Source: Sphingopyxis panaciterrulae (lineage in GTDB: Bacteria; Pseudomonadota; Alphaproteobacteria; Sphingomonadales; Sphingomonadaceae). From it: a DNA stretch of 64,000 nt. A model generated the notes under the pieces. That model had not been told where the DNA came from and did not search any database. It was given only the letters and a program-made list of their open reading frames with translations. The DNA lies in assembly GCF_014199295.1 (NCBI RefSeq), contig NZ_JACIJH010000012.1:1-64000 (forward strand). Reading direction: 5' to 3'. Numbering within the stretch: position 1 is the stretch's first letter; each line of letters starts with the position of its first letter. Positions 54,407 through 64,000 of the stretch are shown piece after piece. The position numbers and the translations under genes are program-made.

Positions 54407-55888
54407 CTATTTTGCCGGGCGCCAGGCGATGCTGGCGGAACCGGTCATCCGCACCGGCAGATAGAGGCCGTTGCCATAGGCCCTGATCTCGCCCGTCTCG
54501 AAATTTTCGATACGGGTGCGGATCAGGAAATCGCCCTCGCGCCGCTCGTCGACCGCGCGGCGGATCTTGGCTTCCAGTTCCGCGACGTCGCGGGTGAAAT
54601 TCTGGGTCAGCGCGGCGGCGATCAATTGGGTGAAGCCGGGGCTCTGGCCGAGCCGGAGGAGCAGATCGCCGCCGATCCCGTCGGTGTCGCCGGCGATGCG
54701 GACATCGGTAAAGCGCACCTCGGCCGAGCCCGGTTCGTTGACCGGCACCGCCGTTGCCCAGATGCGGCCATGGGTCGGTGCCTGCCGGATCGCTTGCGGC
54801 TGAGCCGTGACCGAAATGCCGACCGCGATGCGGCCGCCGGGCGCGCCATAGGTGGTGACCTTCGAGAAGCTGGCCGTCACCGGGCCGATGCGGGGAATGG
54901 CGAACGGCCGCGCCGAGCGCTCGGCCAGCGCGCGCAGGATCACCGGTTCGAGCTGGCGATAATCGGCGACCACCGGCACGAAGACGTCGAGGTGCGGGCG
55001 CGGTGTCCCGCGCTCCAGCGGCGGCAGCGGGGTCGCGGCCGGATCGGTCGGGCGAGCGCCGACGAAGCTTTCGGTCACCGCCTCGAGCGCGAGGTTCAGC
55101 CGGATGCGGGCGCCGTCGAGGCTGTAGCCGCCATAGAGGATGCGCTGCGGCGTGATGCGCATCCACACCGGCGGGTTTTCGCGGTTGAGGTTCAGCGTGG
55201 TGAAGCTTTGCCGCCAGATGTCGGCGGCCTGCCGTTCGATGCGGATTTTCGCGATCTCGCGGTTCACTTCGCGCTCGACGTCGCGAACCACCGGCTTCAG
55301 CTTGGCGTCGGCCTCGTCGGCGAAGGTGATGCGGCGGCCGAGGAAGTCGATGCCCGGCGCTTTGGTCCAGCCATAGGCGATGCGCGCCTTGCCGCGCAGC
55401 CGCCAGTCGGGGCCGAGCTCGACGCGGATGCGGGCGTGTGCCATCGCCGATCCGGTCGCGGTCTCGCCCTTCAGCACCCCGCCGACGTCGCGCGCGCCGA
55501 CCGCCGCGTGCAGCGGCACGTCGACGACGATCTCCTGCCCCTCGCCGCGCAGGCGGAGCGCACCGCGGGTCACCTTGCCAACGATGGTGCAGGCGATCGG
55601 CGGCGTGACCTTCACCCGCTTGCCGAAGACCTTGACCCGCTGCGGCGGCACGCACGCCTTTTCGCGGCGGTCGATGGTCCACAAGGTCCGCGGTACCGCG
55701 CGTTCGAGGGCGCTCCTCAGCATCGCGGCGTTGGCGTCGATCGGCACCGCGATCAGCGAGGTCTGTTTCGGGGTGGGCGCGACGTCGGTGGCCTGCGGCG
55801 GCGCGACGTCGGCGACGGTCTGGCGCTTGCAGCCGGCCAGCGTCGCCGCGATCAGCACTATGGCAGCCAAGACGTTGAAAGCGCGCAT
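54407..55888 (-). CDS. DUF4403 lipoprotein
   Basis: A 493-residue lipoprotein with signal and lipobox IAATLAGCKRQ (Cys20). The rest matches DUF4403: SLIAVPIDANAAMLRSALERAVP, CTIVGKVTRGALRLRGEG, AIAYGWTKAP-type beta repeats and a second related half (PRPHLDVFVPVVADYRQLEPVILRAL). Two repeated beta-rich halves suggest a lipid-binding TULIP/BPI-like fold, which I infer only. ATG at 55888 begins the signal sequence; the longer frame reads through an intergenic repeat. Confidence 0.85.
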   Translation of the reverse strand: MRAFNVLAAIVLIAATLAGCKRQTVADVAPPQATDVAPTPKQTSLIAVPIDANAAMLRSALERAVPRTLWTIDRREKACVPPQRVKVFGKRVKVTPPIACTIVGKVTRGALRLRGEGQEIVVDVPLHAAVGARDVGGVLKGETATGSAMAHARIRVELGPDWRLRGKARIAYGWTKAPGIDFLGRRITFADEADAKLKPVVRDVEREVNREIAKIRIERQAADIWRQSFTTLNLNRENPPVWMRITPQRILYGGYSLDGARIRLNLALEAVTESFVGARPTDPAATPLPPLERGTPRPHLDVFVPVVADYRQLEPVILRALAERSARPFAIPRIGPVTASFSKVTTYGAPGGRIAVGISVTAQPQAIRQAPTHGRIWATAVPVNEPGSAEVRFTDVRIAGDTDGIGGDLLLRLGQSPGFTQLIAAALTQNFTRDVAELEAKIRRAVDERREGDFLIRTRIENFETGEIRAYGNGLYLPVRMTGSASIAWRPAK

Positions 55889-55979
55889 GAGTCGGCCCCC
55901 TGGTTGGGTCTTCTCATACCACCGAGCCGGTCGAAGCGTTCCATGGAAACATCGCCACAGCCCGGCCGTTTGATCCGGG

Positions 55980-56057
55980 GTTGTCGAAGCCCTGTCCTTC
56001 CTCTTGCGGCGCCAAAAGAAAGGACGGCCCTTCGACAAGCTCAGGGCGAACGGTTCA
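55980..56057. repeat. Intergenic palindromic repeat, family B, copy 2
   Basis: ttgtcgaagccctgtccttc and its complement-like right arm gaaaggacggcccttcgacaa flank a cttgcggcgcc loop. Related to 6429-6520 and 58316-58372. Confidence 0.75.
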
Positions 56058-56074
56058 TATGTGGGGCTTGTTGT

Positions 56075-57445
56075 TCAACCGGCGACCACGCCGAACAGGT
56101 CGTGCTCGTCGGCGTCCTCGACCAGCACGTCGACGATGTCGCCGGCCTTCAGCGTCGCGGCGACGTCGCGGAGGTAGACGTGGCCGTCGATCTCGGGCGC
56201 GTCGGCCTGGCTGCGGCCGGTGGCGCCGATGCTGCCCTCGTCATCGGCCTCGCCGACCTCGTCGATGATGACGGGCAGGGTGCGGCCGACCTTGGCGGCG
56301 AGCTTCGCGGCGCTGATCGCGGCGGTCTTTTCCATGATGCGCTGGAACCGCTCTTCCTTGACCTCCTCGGGCACCGGGTCGGGCAGCGCGTTGGCCTGCG
56401 CGCCCGCGACGGGTTCGAAGCGGAAGGCGCCGACGCGGTCGAGTTGGGCTTCGTCGAGCCAGTCGAGAAGATACTGAAAATCCTCTTCGGTCTCGCCGGG
56501 GAAGCCGACGACGAAGCTCGAACGGATCGCGATGTCGGGGGCGATGGCGCGCCAGCTTTTCAGCCGGTCGAGGACCTTTGCCTCGTTCGCCGGGCGCTTC
56601 ATCGCCTTGAGCACCCTGGGGCTCGCATGCTGGAAGGGGATGTCGAGATAGGGGGTAAGCAGCCCCTCGGCCATCAGCGGGATCACCGCGTCGACATGGG
56701 GGTAGGGATAGACATAATGGAGGCGGACCCACGGCGCGCGGCCTTCGCCGGTTCGAAGTTGGCCAAGTTGCCGCGCAACGTCGGTCATGTGCGCGCGCAC
56801 GTCCATGCCCCGCCATTGGCGAGTTTCGTGTTTTATATCAACGCCATAGGCCGATGTGTCCTGGCTGATGACGAGCAATTCCTTCGTCCCGGCCGCGACG
56901 AGCTTTTCGGCCTCGCGCAGCACCGCGTCGACGCGGCGGCTGACCAGCTTTCCGCGCAGGTCGGGGATGATGCAGAAAGCGCAGCTATGGTTGCAGCCCT
57001 CGCTGATCTTGAGATAGCTATAGTGCCGGGGAGTGAGTTTCAGACCGCCCTCGGGGACGAGGTCGACGAAGGGGCCCTGCGTCGGCGGCGCGGCGTCGTG
57101 GACGGCGTCGACGACCTGCTCATACTGATGCGCGCCGGTGACGGCGAGCACCTTGGGGAAGCGGGCGCGGATGACGTCGGCTTCGCTGCCCATGCAGCCG
57201 GTGACGATGACGCGGCCGTTCTCTGCCATCGCCTCGCCGATCGCCTCGAGGCTTTCCTCCTTCGCCGAATCGAGGAAGCCGCAGGTGTTGACGAGCACGA
57301 CGTCGGCGCCGGCATAGTCGGGCGAAAGGCCATAGCCGTCGGCGCGCAATTTGGTCAGGATGCGTTCGCTGTCGACCAGTGCCTTCGGGCAGCCGAGCGA
57401 CACCATGCCGACCTTCGGCTGGGCGGGGAGGGTCTTGATTGTCAT
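56075..57445 (-). CDS. rimO: Ribosomal protein S12 methylthiotransferase RimO
   Basis: A 456-residue radical-SAM enzyme that adds a methylthio group to an Asp of ribosomal protein S12. The N-terminal MTTase cluster is bound by Cys19 ([12 protein letters not shown]), Cys55 (VNTCGF) and Cys84 (VTGCMG). The radical-SAM cluster is CNHSCAFC (Cys151, 155, 158), followed by [11 protein letters not shown] and [18 protein letters not shown] domain ends the protein. [10 protein letters not shown] marks RimO rather than MiaB. Confidence 0.97.
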   Translation of the reverse strand: MTIKTLPAQPKVGMVSLGCPKALVDSERILTKLRADGYGLSPDYAGADVVLVNTCGFLDSAKEESLEAIGEAMAENGRVIVTGCMGSEADVIRARFPKVLAVTGAHQYEQVVDAVHDAAPPTQGPFVDLVPEGGLKLTPRHYSYLKISEGCNHSCAFCIIPDLRGKLVSRRVDAVLREAEKLVAAGTKELLVISQDTSAYGVDIKHETRQWRGMDVRAHMTDVARQLGQLRTGEGRAPWVRLHYVYPYPHVDAVIPLMAEGLLTPYLDIPFQHASPRVLKAMKRPANEAKVLDRLKSWRAIAPDIAIRSSFVVGFPGETEEDFQYLLDWLDEAQLDRVGAFRFEPVAGAQANALPDPVPEEVKEERFQRIMEKTAAISAAKLAAKVGRTLPVIIDEVGEADDEGSIGATGRSQADAPEIDGHVYLRDVAATLKAGDIVDVLVEDADEHDLFGVVAG

Positions 57446-57520
57446 GATCGGGCGCGCCCATAGGGCATTTTCGCGAGTTTGTCACGCGCGGAGCGCGGGT
57501 GATGGAGGCTTCCCCTGCAT

Positions 57521-57597
57521 CGTCACCCCGGACTTGATCCGGGGTTCCGCGAAGCAACCGTGGAAAAGCGGGACCCCGGATCAAGTCCGGGGTGACG
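57521..57597. repeat. Palindromic repeat, family A, copy 3
   Basis: Same arms as 31580-31655 with a different loop (gaagcaaccgtggaaa). It lies upstream of rimO in the divergent gap. Confidence 0.85.
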
Positions 57598-57716
57598 ATA
57601 GAGGGAATCTGACCTTTCAAAGGCAGATCGCGCCATGACCGCCTGTTGCAAGATCGGACCATGGATGCTGAAACGCGTTCGGCATGACGCGTTGGTTGTG
57701 AAAGGCAGGATGGACG

Positions 57717-58043
57717 ATGATCGGACTATGGGCCGCGCTATCGGCGGCGGTGGCGGTCGCGGCGGGGGCGTTCGGGGCGCATGGCGCGGCGGGGCCGCAG
57801 GAGGCCGAGTGGCTGCGCACCGGCGGGCTGTATCAGTTGATCCACGCCGTCGCGGCGCTGGCGATCATGGGATTCGCGCGCGGGCCGGCGGCGCTGCTGC
57901 TGATCGGTGGGGCGCTGTTCGCGCTGACCCTCTATGCGATGGCGCTGGGCGGGCCGCGCTGGCTGGGCGCGGTGACGCCGATCGGCGGGACGCTGATGAT
58001 CGCCGGCTGGCTGTGGGCCGCGTGGCTGTTCTGGCGGGGGTAG
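57717..58043 (+). CDS. DUF423 membrane protein
   Basis: A 108-residue inner-membrane protein with four hydrophobic segments. AAVAVAAGAFGAHG (5-23), GGLYQLIHAVAALAIMG and VTPIGGTLMIAGWLWAAWLF match DUF423 (YgdD type). Function unknown. ATG 57717 follows aaaggcagga. A repeat element begins 6 bp after the stop. Confidence 0.88.
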   Translation: MIGLWAALSAAVAVAAGAFGAHGAAGPQEAEWLRTGGLYQLIHAVAALAIMGFARGPAALLLIGGALFALTLYAMALGGPRWLGAVTPIGGTLMIAGWLWAAWLFWRG

Positions 58044-58048
58044 GGCTG

Positions 58049-58312
58049 GGGTCAGGACCCATTAATTCCGCGCTCGAGGTTTGAAGCGATTTTGCACAGG
58101 GCGAGGAGGAAAGGCGTAGGAATATGAATATATTTCAAGACTTTTCGACGAAGCCATGGGCAAAATCGGTCAAATCGCGAAGCGACGCCGAAATGGCTTC
58201 GATCTCGGGCCCGTGCGACCTTGCGGGTAGCGATGCTACCCGCTGCGTCCGCCCGAACCCGATATCTTCGCCATTTCGACGCCTCGAACATGGAATTAAT
58301 GGGTCCTGACCC
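58049..58312. repeat. 264-bp inverted-repeat element (MITE-like)
   Basis: Perfect 21-bp terminal inverted repeats (58049-58069 and 58292-58312; core gtcaggacccattaattcc) enclose a non-coding centre. That centre holds a strong hairpin gcgggtagc/gctacccgc (about 58222-58242). It shares 20 bp (cgaggtttgaagcgattttg, near 58075) with the element at 19277-19351 in inverse orientation. No transposase is encoded, so it is probably a non-autonomous element or a RAYT-type mobile palindrome. Confidence 0.65.
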
Positions 58313-58315
58313 TAG

Positions 58316-58372
58316 CGTTTCTGCGGCGTCAGAAGAAAGGACGGCCCTTCGACAAGCTCAGGGCAAACGGAG
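58316..58372. repeat. Intergenic palindromic repeat, family B, copy 3 (half)
   Basis: Carries only the right half: gaaaggacggcccttcgac and agctcagggcaaacgg, almost identical to 56017-56052. Confidence 0.65.
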
Positions 58373-58411
58373 TTTTGGGGGTTCGGCGTTGCCGGTCCAA
58401 TGGGCGCTGCA

Positions 58412-59467
58412 TCAGCTCTTCTCCGCCTCGCTATCTTCGCAGCGGACGACCTCGACCACATGGTCGCCGGGTTGCAGCCGCTGCGCCTCTTCTTCCCAGA
58501 AGCCATAGGGCTTGCCGCCGCGATAGATGCGCAGGCCGCGGCCGCCGGAGGCGAGGCGGTCGATGCTGCCGCCGACCTCTTCGCCGCTGATCGGCCGTTC
58601 GATGAGCTGGACGCGCCCGGCGATGCCGGCGAGGTCGGCCATATAGTCGGCGACATGCGCGCCCTCGGCCGATCCGGCGAGGAGCAGGCCGGTGAAGCTG
58701 ACCGGGTTGATGACGTTGTTGGCGCCCGCCTGGCGCGCGAGCAGTTCATTGTCCTGCGCGCGGATGACGACGCTGATCGGCACATGCGGCGACAGGTGGC
58801 GCACGGTGAGGACGATCAGGATCGAGGTGTCGTCGCGTCCCGCCGACACCAGCACCGAGCGCGCCTGTGCAATGCGGATGTGGAGCAGCGTGTCGTCGTT
58901 CGACGCATCGCCCTCCAGCACGTTGCAGCCGAGACGCTCGGCGGCGTTGATGCGGCCGCGGGCCTGGTCGATGACGACGATCTGCGCGGGCTCGGTGCCG
59001 CGCGCGATGAGTTCCCTGACCGCTTCGCTACCGCTGATGCCGAAGCCGAGGACGACGATATGGTCGGTGAGCTTTGCCTGGATACGGGCCATGCGCCATT
59101 TTTCCCATGAGCGTTTGAGGACGAATTGATAGGCGGTGCCGATGAAGATGAAGAGGACGGCGATGCGGATCGGGGTCACGATCACCGCCTCGATCAGCCG
59201 CGAGCGGTCGGACACCGGGGTGATGTCGCCGAAGCCGGTCGTGGTGACCGAGATCATCGTGAAATAGACGACGTCGAGGAAGCTGACATGGCCGTCGTAG
59301 CTGTCCTGAAGCCCGGCACGGTCGCTCCAGTGGACGAACACGACGATGCCGATCAGCAGGAAGGCGACGCCCAGCCGCGTCGCCAGATCGGCCCAGACGG
59401 GCCAGCGCGTCGCGCGGCGCAGCACGTCGAACTGCCGCTGGACGCTTTTCGAGAATCGCCGTGGCAT
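58412..59467 (-). CDS. Potassium channel with RCK/TrkA-N domain
   Basis: A 351-residue two-helix potassium channel. Membrane helices are at about 33-48 and 95-113. The selectivity filter reads TTTGFGD (75-81) in place of the usual TVGYGD. The cytoplasmic RCK domain starts near 135 with VVLGFGISGSEAVREL (Rossmann GxGxxG) and IVVIDQARGR. A C-terminal TrkA-C-like region (RVQLIERPISGEEVGGSIDRL) follows. It likely gates potassium flow by nucleotide or pH. It is followed by the nlpD-like gene cluster upstream on the same strand. Confidence 0.9.
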   Translation of the reverse strand: MPRRFSKSVQRQFDVLRRATRWPVWADLATRLGVAFLLIGIVVFVHWSDRAGLQDSYDGHVSFLDVVYFTMISVTTTGFGDITPVSDRSRLIEAVIVTPIRIAVLFIFIGTAYQFVLKRSWEKWRMARIQAKLTDHIVVLGFGISGSEAVRELIARGTEPAQIVVIDQARGRINAAERLGCNVLEGDASNDDTLLHIRIAQARSVLVSAGRDDTSILIVLTVRHLSPHVPISVVIRAQDNELLARQAGANNVINPVSFTGLLLAGSAEGAHVADYMADLAGIAGRVQLIERPISGEEVGGSIDRLASGGRGLRIYRGGKPYGFWEEEAQRLQPGDHVVEVVRCEDSEAEKS

Positions 59468-59473
59468 CGCCGG

Positions 59474-60541
59474 CTATCGTGGGGGCAGTTGCTTCATCGG
59501 ATCGACGGGTAGCCTATTCTTGCGCAACTGAAAATGGAGTTGCGGCGTCTGCACCTGTCCGGTTGCGCCCGACAGGCCGACGACGTCGCCCGCCTTCACC
59601 GCCTGGCCGCGCCGGACGTCGATGCGCCCGGCGTGACCATAGGCACTCATCCAGCCGCCGCCATGGTCGATCAGGATCAGTCCGCCATAGACGGCGATCT
59701 GATCGCCGGCATAGGCGACGACGCCGTCAGCCGCGGCATGGATCGGCGTGCCGGTCGCGGCGGCGATATTGATCCCGTCGTTGATCTTGCCCGGCGCGAG
59801 CGGGCCGAAACGCGCGATCACCCGGCCCGGCAGCGGCCAGCGAAAGCGGCCGGAAAAGGCGGCGGGCGGCGCGATGGCGCTCGTCACCTGTGGCGTCGCG
59901 CTTGCCGGCCGGTCGTGCGCCGCCAGTGCGGGCTGGCTGCCGGTCACGATATCGTCGATGTCGAGGGTGAAGGCGGCGGCGCGCGCCGCGACGTCGACCT
60001 CCGCCGGCGATTGCGGCGCCGCATCGGCGGGCAGGCGCAGCCGCTGCCCGACGCGGAGGATGTAAGGGGCGGAGAGGGCGTTGATCGTGATGACCTCGCC
60101 CCAGTCGACGCCATAGGCCTGCGCGATGCCGATCCCGGTCTCGCCCGCCGCGACGCGGTGATAGAGGCCGGCGGGAATGCGGAGTTGCTGCCCGGGATAG
60201 AGGGCGTAGGGGGCGGCGAGATCATTCTCCATCGCAATCGCCTCCGACCCCGCGCCGGTCATCGCGCCGACCGCGCGCAGCGTATCGCCGCGACGGACGG
60301 TGTAGACGCTCGCCGCGACGCGGCGGGCATCGGCGAGGACGGGCTTCAGCGCCCAGGTGGGGCGCGGGTCGCCGCCGGACACCGCGCCGAGCGAATGGCG
60401 TTCGAAGCCGTCGGGGACGGATGTCGCGACGGGTGCGGGTCGGGAGGCGGCGGGTCGTGACGGGGGTGAGGCCGCGGGAATACATCCCGCGAGCGCGAGC
60501 GTGCCCAGAAACGCTGCGATACGATGGTTAACGGCCCCCAC
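59474..60541 (-). CDS. LysM/M23 murein-hydrolase activator (NlpD-like) lipoprotein
   Basis: A 355-residue lipoprotein (lipobox LALAGCIP, Cys about 18) with two LysM domains (YTVRRGDTLRAVGAMTG and YHRVAAGETGIGIAQAYGV). A C-terminal M23 peptidase fold covers about 245-355 (FRWPLPGRVIARFG, NDGINIAAATGTPIHAAADG, GWMSAYGHAG, QLHFQLRKN). The metal-site HxxxD reads NDGIN, so it is probably an activator of amidases rather than an active protease. GTG 60541 is chosen because aagaagg precedes it and the lipobox lies in the right place. Downstream of surE in the classic order. Confidence 0.9.
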   Translation of the reverse strand: MGAVNHRIAAFLGTLALAGCIPAASPPSRPAASRPAPVATSVPDGFERHSLGAVSGGDPRPTWALKPVLADARRVAASVYTVRRGDTLRAVGAMTGAGSEAIAMENDLAAPYALYPGQQLRIPAGLYHRVAAGETGIGIAQAYGVDWGEVITINALSAPYILRVGQRLRLPADAAPQSPAEVDVAARAAAFTLDIDDIVTGSQPALAAHDRPASATPQVTSAIAPPAAFSGRFRWPLPGRVIARFGPLAPGKINDGINIAAATGTPIHAAADGVVAYAGDQIAVYGGLILIDHGGGWMSAYGHAGRIDVRRGQAVKAGDVVGLSGATGQVQTPQLHFQLRKNRLPVDPMKQLPPR

Positions 60542-60586
60542 GCGCCCTTCTTGCCAGAGCGCGGGGCGGATGGCTAGGGCTGATCC

Positions 60587-60740
60587 CTCTCCCCTTTGGG
60601 GGAGAGGATATGGAGGCTTGGCAGCTTGCTGCCTAGCCGGAGTTGGAGAGGGGGGTGTGCCGCGGCTTCCCCTCGCCAAGCTCCGCTAGCTCCTGGCGGA
60701 GCAAGCTGCGCTATCCTCTCCCTTGAAGGGGAGAGGGCAT
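60587..60740. repeat. GC-rich inverted repeat (tctcccct/aggggaga type)
   Basis: Arms tctcccctttgggggagag and tatcctctcccttgaagggg with imperfect symmetry, plus internal cttgctgccta-like arms, fill the gap between the nlpD-like gene and surE. Confidence 0.5.
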
Positions 60741-60743
60741 TTG

Positions 60744-61508
60744 TCAGCCCTCGTAGGCGCTGCGCAGGGCCGCGAGCGAGGCGTCGTGGGTCAGGTCGAG
60801 TTGCAGCGGCGTCACCGCGATATAGCCGTCGTCGATCGCCTCGAGGTCGCTGTCGTGGGCGAGCGACTGCTCGATGCCGTGGAGGCCGAACCAGTAATAG
60901 GTGTAGCCGCGCGGGTCGACGCCCTCGACGATCGAGCCGCGGCTGTAGTCGTGGAAGCCCTGCCGCACGACGCGAACACCCTTGATCTGCTCCGCGGGCA
61001 AGGCGGGAAAATTGACGTTGATGAGGGTGCGCGGTGCCATCTCCATCGCCAGCAGCGGCGCCAGCACCTTCGCGCCCCACGCCTCGGCCGCCTCGAAGGG
61101 AACGGTGTCGCCCATGCCCTCGCGGGCATAGACCTGGCTCAGCGCGATGGCGGGGATGCCGGCGAGCGCGCCTTCGATCGCCGCCGAGACGGTGCCCGAA
61201 TAGGTGACGTCGTCGCCCAGATTGGCGCCGCGGTTGACCCCCGACAGGATCAGGTCGGGCTTTTCGGGCATCAGCTTGCCGATCGCCACCATCACCGAAT
61301 CGGTCGGGGTGCCGGTGCAGGACCAGCGCCGCTCGCCGTGCTGGCGGACGCGCACGGGGCGCGACAGGGTGAGCGAATGGCCGGCGCCAGACTGTTCCTC
61401 TGACGGGGCGCAGACCCAGATGTCGTCGCTGAGCTGGCGCGCGATCGCTTCGAGCACGGCGAAGCCGGGGGCGTAATAGCCGTCGTCATTGGTGAGGAGG
61501 ATGCGCAT
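60744..61508 (-). CDS. surE: 5'/3'-nucleotidase SurE
   Basis: A 254-residue SurE phosphatase acting on nucleoside 5'- and 3'-monophosphates. Motifs are RILLTNDDGYYAPG at the N-terminus (metal Asp pair), APSEEQSGAGHSLTLSRPVR, SGVNRGANLGDDVTYSGTVSAAIEG and NVNFPALP. ATG 61508 follows agagag; an upstream frame adds only seven codons. Between serS and the nlpD-like gene, as in many proteobacteria. Confidence 0.97.
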   Translation of the reverse strand: MRILLTNDDGYYAPGFAVLEAIARQLSDDIWVCAPSEEQSGAGHSLTLSRPVRVRQHGERRWSCTGTPTDSVMVAIGKLMPEKPDLILSGVNRGANLGDDVTYSGTVSAAIEGALAGIPAIALSQVYAREGMGDTVPFEAAEAWGAKVLAPLLAMEMAPRTLINVNFPALPAEQIKGVRVVRQGFHDYSRGSIVEGVDPRGYTYYWFGLHGIEQSLAHDSDLEAIDDGYIAVTPLQLDLTHDASLAALRSAYEG

Positions 61509-61523
61509 TCGTCTCTCTTTCTT

Positions 61524-61600
61524 CGTCACCCCGGACCTGATCCGGGGTCCCGCTTTTCCGGCGTTGCTGAGCGGGACCCCGGATCAAGTCCGGGGTGACG
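61524..61600. repeat. Palindromic repeat, family A, copy 4
   Basis: Same arms as the other three copies, one mismatch in the left arm (gacctgat), loop tttccggcgttgctg. It lies between serS and surE. Confidence 0.85.
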
Positions 61601-61605
61601 ATGGT

Positions 61606-62937
<1,332 letters not shown>

Positions 62938-62987
62938 CTATCGCCCGTTGCGGGAGGGCTGCGGTTCGGGTCGAGCAGGGCCAAATC

Positions 62988-63200
62988 CTATCGCCGCGGG
63001 CGCGTCCATCCCTTGCTCGTCATGCAGGTGTCGATGGCGAAGCGGCGTTCGGTCTTGCCGCCCATCGCGCTGGTCCGCGCCTTGCAGTCCGCGAGCGCCT
63101 CGGCGAAGGGCTGCGTATCGGGGCCTGTCCAGCCGCCATGGGCGGCGCAGCCGGCCAAAAGCGCCAGCGCGGCGGCGGATAGTGCGGCATGGCGAAGCAT
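62988..63200 (-). CDS. Small lipoprotein, unknown function
   Basis: A 70-residue lipoprotein with lipobox LALLAGCAAHG (Cys18). The mature part contains two Cys (DCKARTS, DTCMTSKGW), which could form a disulfide. It resembles a common type of small sphingomonad outer-membrane lipoprotein; no function is known. Confidence 0.75.
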   Translation of the reverse strand: MLRHAALSAAALALLAGCAAHGGWTGPDTQPFAEALADCKARTSAMGGKTERRFAIDTCMTSKGWTRPRR

Positions 63201-63262
63201 CGGCCCCCTCCTTCGGGGGGCATGGCTAGAGGGTCAGGGCGCTTTGCGCAACAATGGCGCGA

Positions 63263-63733
63263 TTATCGCCCGTCTTCGAGCAGGGCGGCGAGCTGGCCGA
63301 GGACGGTGCCCCAGCCGTCGTGGAAGCCCATCTCCTCATGCTTGCGGCTGTCCTCGGGGCTGCGATGGAGGACGCGCGCCGAATAGAGGGTGCCGTCGTC
63401 CCGCGCCTCGAAGGTCAGGATCGCGGTCAGTGCGAGCCACGGGTCGACCGGCTGCCAGCCGGCGCGCAGCGCGGTGGTGAAGACGAGGCGCCGCTCGGGT
63501 TCGACGTCGAGGAAGCAGCCGTCGATATGCGGCTGGAAATCGCCGCTCCCCTCGCGCATCTGCGTTTCGAACCCGCCGCCGGAGCGCAGGTCGAGCGTGA
63601 TGACCCGGCACGCGATGGGCGCCGGAATCCACCATTTTTCGAGCTTGGCCGGGTCGCTCCATGCGTCCCACACCGCGGACGGCGGCGCGGCGATGAGGCG
63701 GTCGATGATGAGGGTGGATTCGCTGCTGGTCAT
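63263..63733 (-). CDS. SRPBCC (AHSA1-like) domain protein
   Basis: A 156-residue START/Bet v1-fold protein of the AHSA1 type: LIIDRLIAAPPSAVWDAWSDPAKLEKWW, TLDLRSGGGFETQMREG, ARDDGTLYSARVLHRSPEDSRKHEEMGFHDGW. The fold binds a hydrophobic ligand in a central pocket. Its ATG overlaps the stop of the ArsR-family gene upstream (ATGA), a pairing that is very common. Ligand unknown. Confidence 0.92.
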   Translation of the reverse strand: MTSSESTLIIDRLIAAPPSAVWDAWSDPAKLEKWWIPAPIACRVITLDLRSGGGFETQMREGSGDFQPHIDGCFLDVEPERRLVFTTALRAGWQPVDPWLALTAILTFEARDDGTLYSARVLHRSPEDSRKHEEMGFHDGWGTVLGQLAALLEDGR

Positions 63734-64000
63734 GACGGGCTCCCGATAGTCTGCGATTCGACGAAGGCGGCGAGCCGGTCGGTGCGGCCCTGCCAGACGG
63801 CGCGCTGTTCGGCGAGCCAGTCTTCGGCGGCGGCAAGTCGCTCGGCGTCGATCCGGCAGGTCCGCACGCGGCCCCGCTTTTCGGACCGGATCAGGCCCGC
63901 GCCCTCGAGCACCGCGAGATGCTTCAGAAAGGCGGGGAGGCCGATCGCGAAGGGCTGGGCAAGCTGCTTCACCGGCGCTTCGCCCTGAAGCAGGCGGGTC
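63730..64000 (-). CDS. ArsR-family transcriptional regulator, cut by window end
   Basis: The C-terminal 90 residues of a winged-helix regulator (TRLLQGEAPVKQLAQPF, LPAFLKHLAVLEGAGLIRSEKRGRVRTCRI). The start lies beyond the window; the in-frame GTG at 63972 is not a true start because conserved residues continue upstream. It overlaps the SRPBCC gene and probably regulates that pair. Confidence 0.9.
   Translation of the reverse strand, partial: TRLLQGEAPVKQLAQPFAIGLPAFLKHLAVLEGAGLIRSEKRGRVRTCRIDAERLAAAEDWLAEQRAVWQGRTDRLAAFVESQTIGSPS

Noticed and set aside
54401..57463. Plus-strand open frame of 1020 codons
   Set aside because: It runs opposite the DUF4403 gene and rimO, both of which are certain. 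No motif or ribosome site supports it.

Overview
The window is GC-rich, gene-dense chromosomal DNA of an alphaproteobacterium. It is most likely a sphingomonad close to Sphingopyxis. That placement is an inference from gene content: a GlcNAc phosphotransferase operon with a GH20 hexosaminidase, many acyl-CoA dehydrogenases, a CopA/CopB copper pair, DUF4403 and DUF3008 proteins, and a serS-surE-nlpD-like cluster. It also rests on codon use and on abundant GC-rich intergenic palindromes.

Layout. 1-716: an integrase remnant cut by what looks like an IS21-type end, beside an intact tRNA-Thr(CGT). 1042-5164: a CnrYXH-like metal-sensing trio (membrane anti-sigma candidate, periplasmic sensor, ECF sigma factor) followed by copA-copB. 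This block lies between the tRNA-Thr and a decayed 5' half-copy of it. 5356-8655: an SBF-like transporter and a pair of acyl-CoA dehydrogenases. 8744-19136: a GlcNAc module with four overlapping minus-strand genes (nagB-II, nagA, EIIA-HPr-EI fusion, nagE), a GntR regulator and a secreted GH20 hexosaminidase. Chitin or murein oligosaccharides would be cut outside, imported and phosphorylated by the PTS, deacetylated and deaminated. 19348-29887: a signalling and oxidation block with a diguanylate cyclase, an alpha/beta hydrolase, a 1308-residue DyP-peroxidase/P450-like fusion, a class III cyclase/AAA/TPR protein and a Crp-family regulator. 29959-38625: an acyl-CoA catabolism block (two dehydrogenases, thiolase, CaiB-type CoA transferase, SDR) with a divergent IclR regulator and a ferredoxin reductase. 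38622-51586: housekeeping genes, including NUDT19-like Nudix, Nit2-like amidase, M16 peptidase, ArgC, NlpC/P60, leucyl aminopeptidase, two stress-type small genes and a Baeyer-Villiger-type monooxygenase. 51764-54044: phosphate uptake, with a Nudix-DUF47 fusion and a PiT permease. 54407-64000: DUF4403 lipoprotein, rimO, DUF423, a potassium channel, the nlpD-like/surE/serS cluster, a small lipoprotein, and an SRPBCC/ArsR pair cut by the window end.

The most unusual items are the DyP-P450 fusion, the CnrX-type metal-ligand set placed in front of copper genes, the tRNA half-copy bracketing the copper cassette, the Nudix-DUF47 fusion, and two small inverted-repeat elements that share a core but have different ends. 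All domain calls come from reading motifs by eye. No database or structure search was run.
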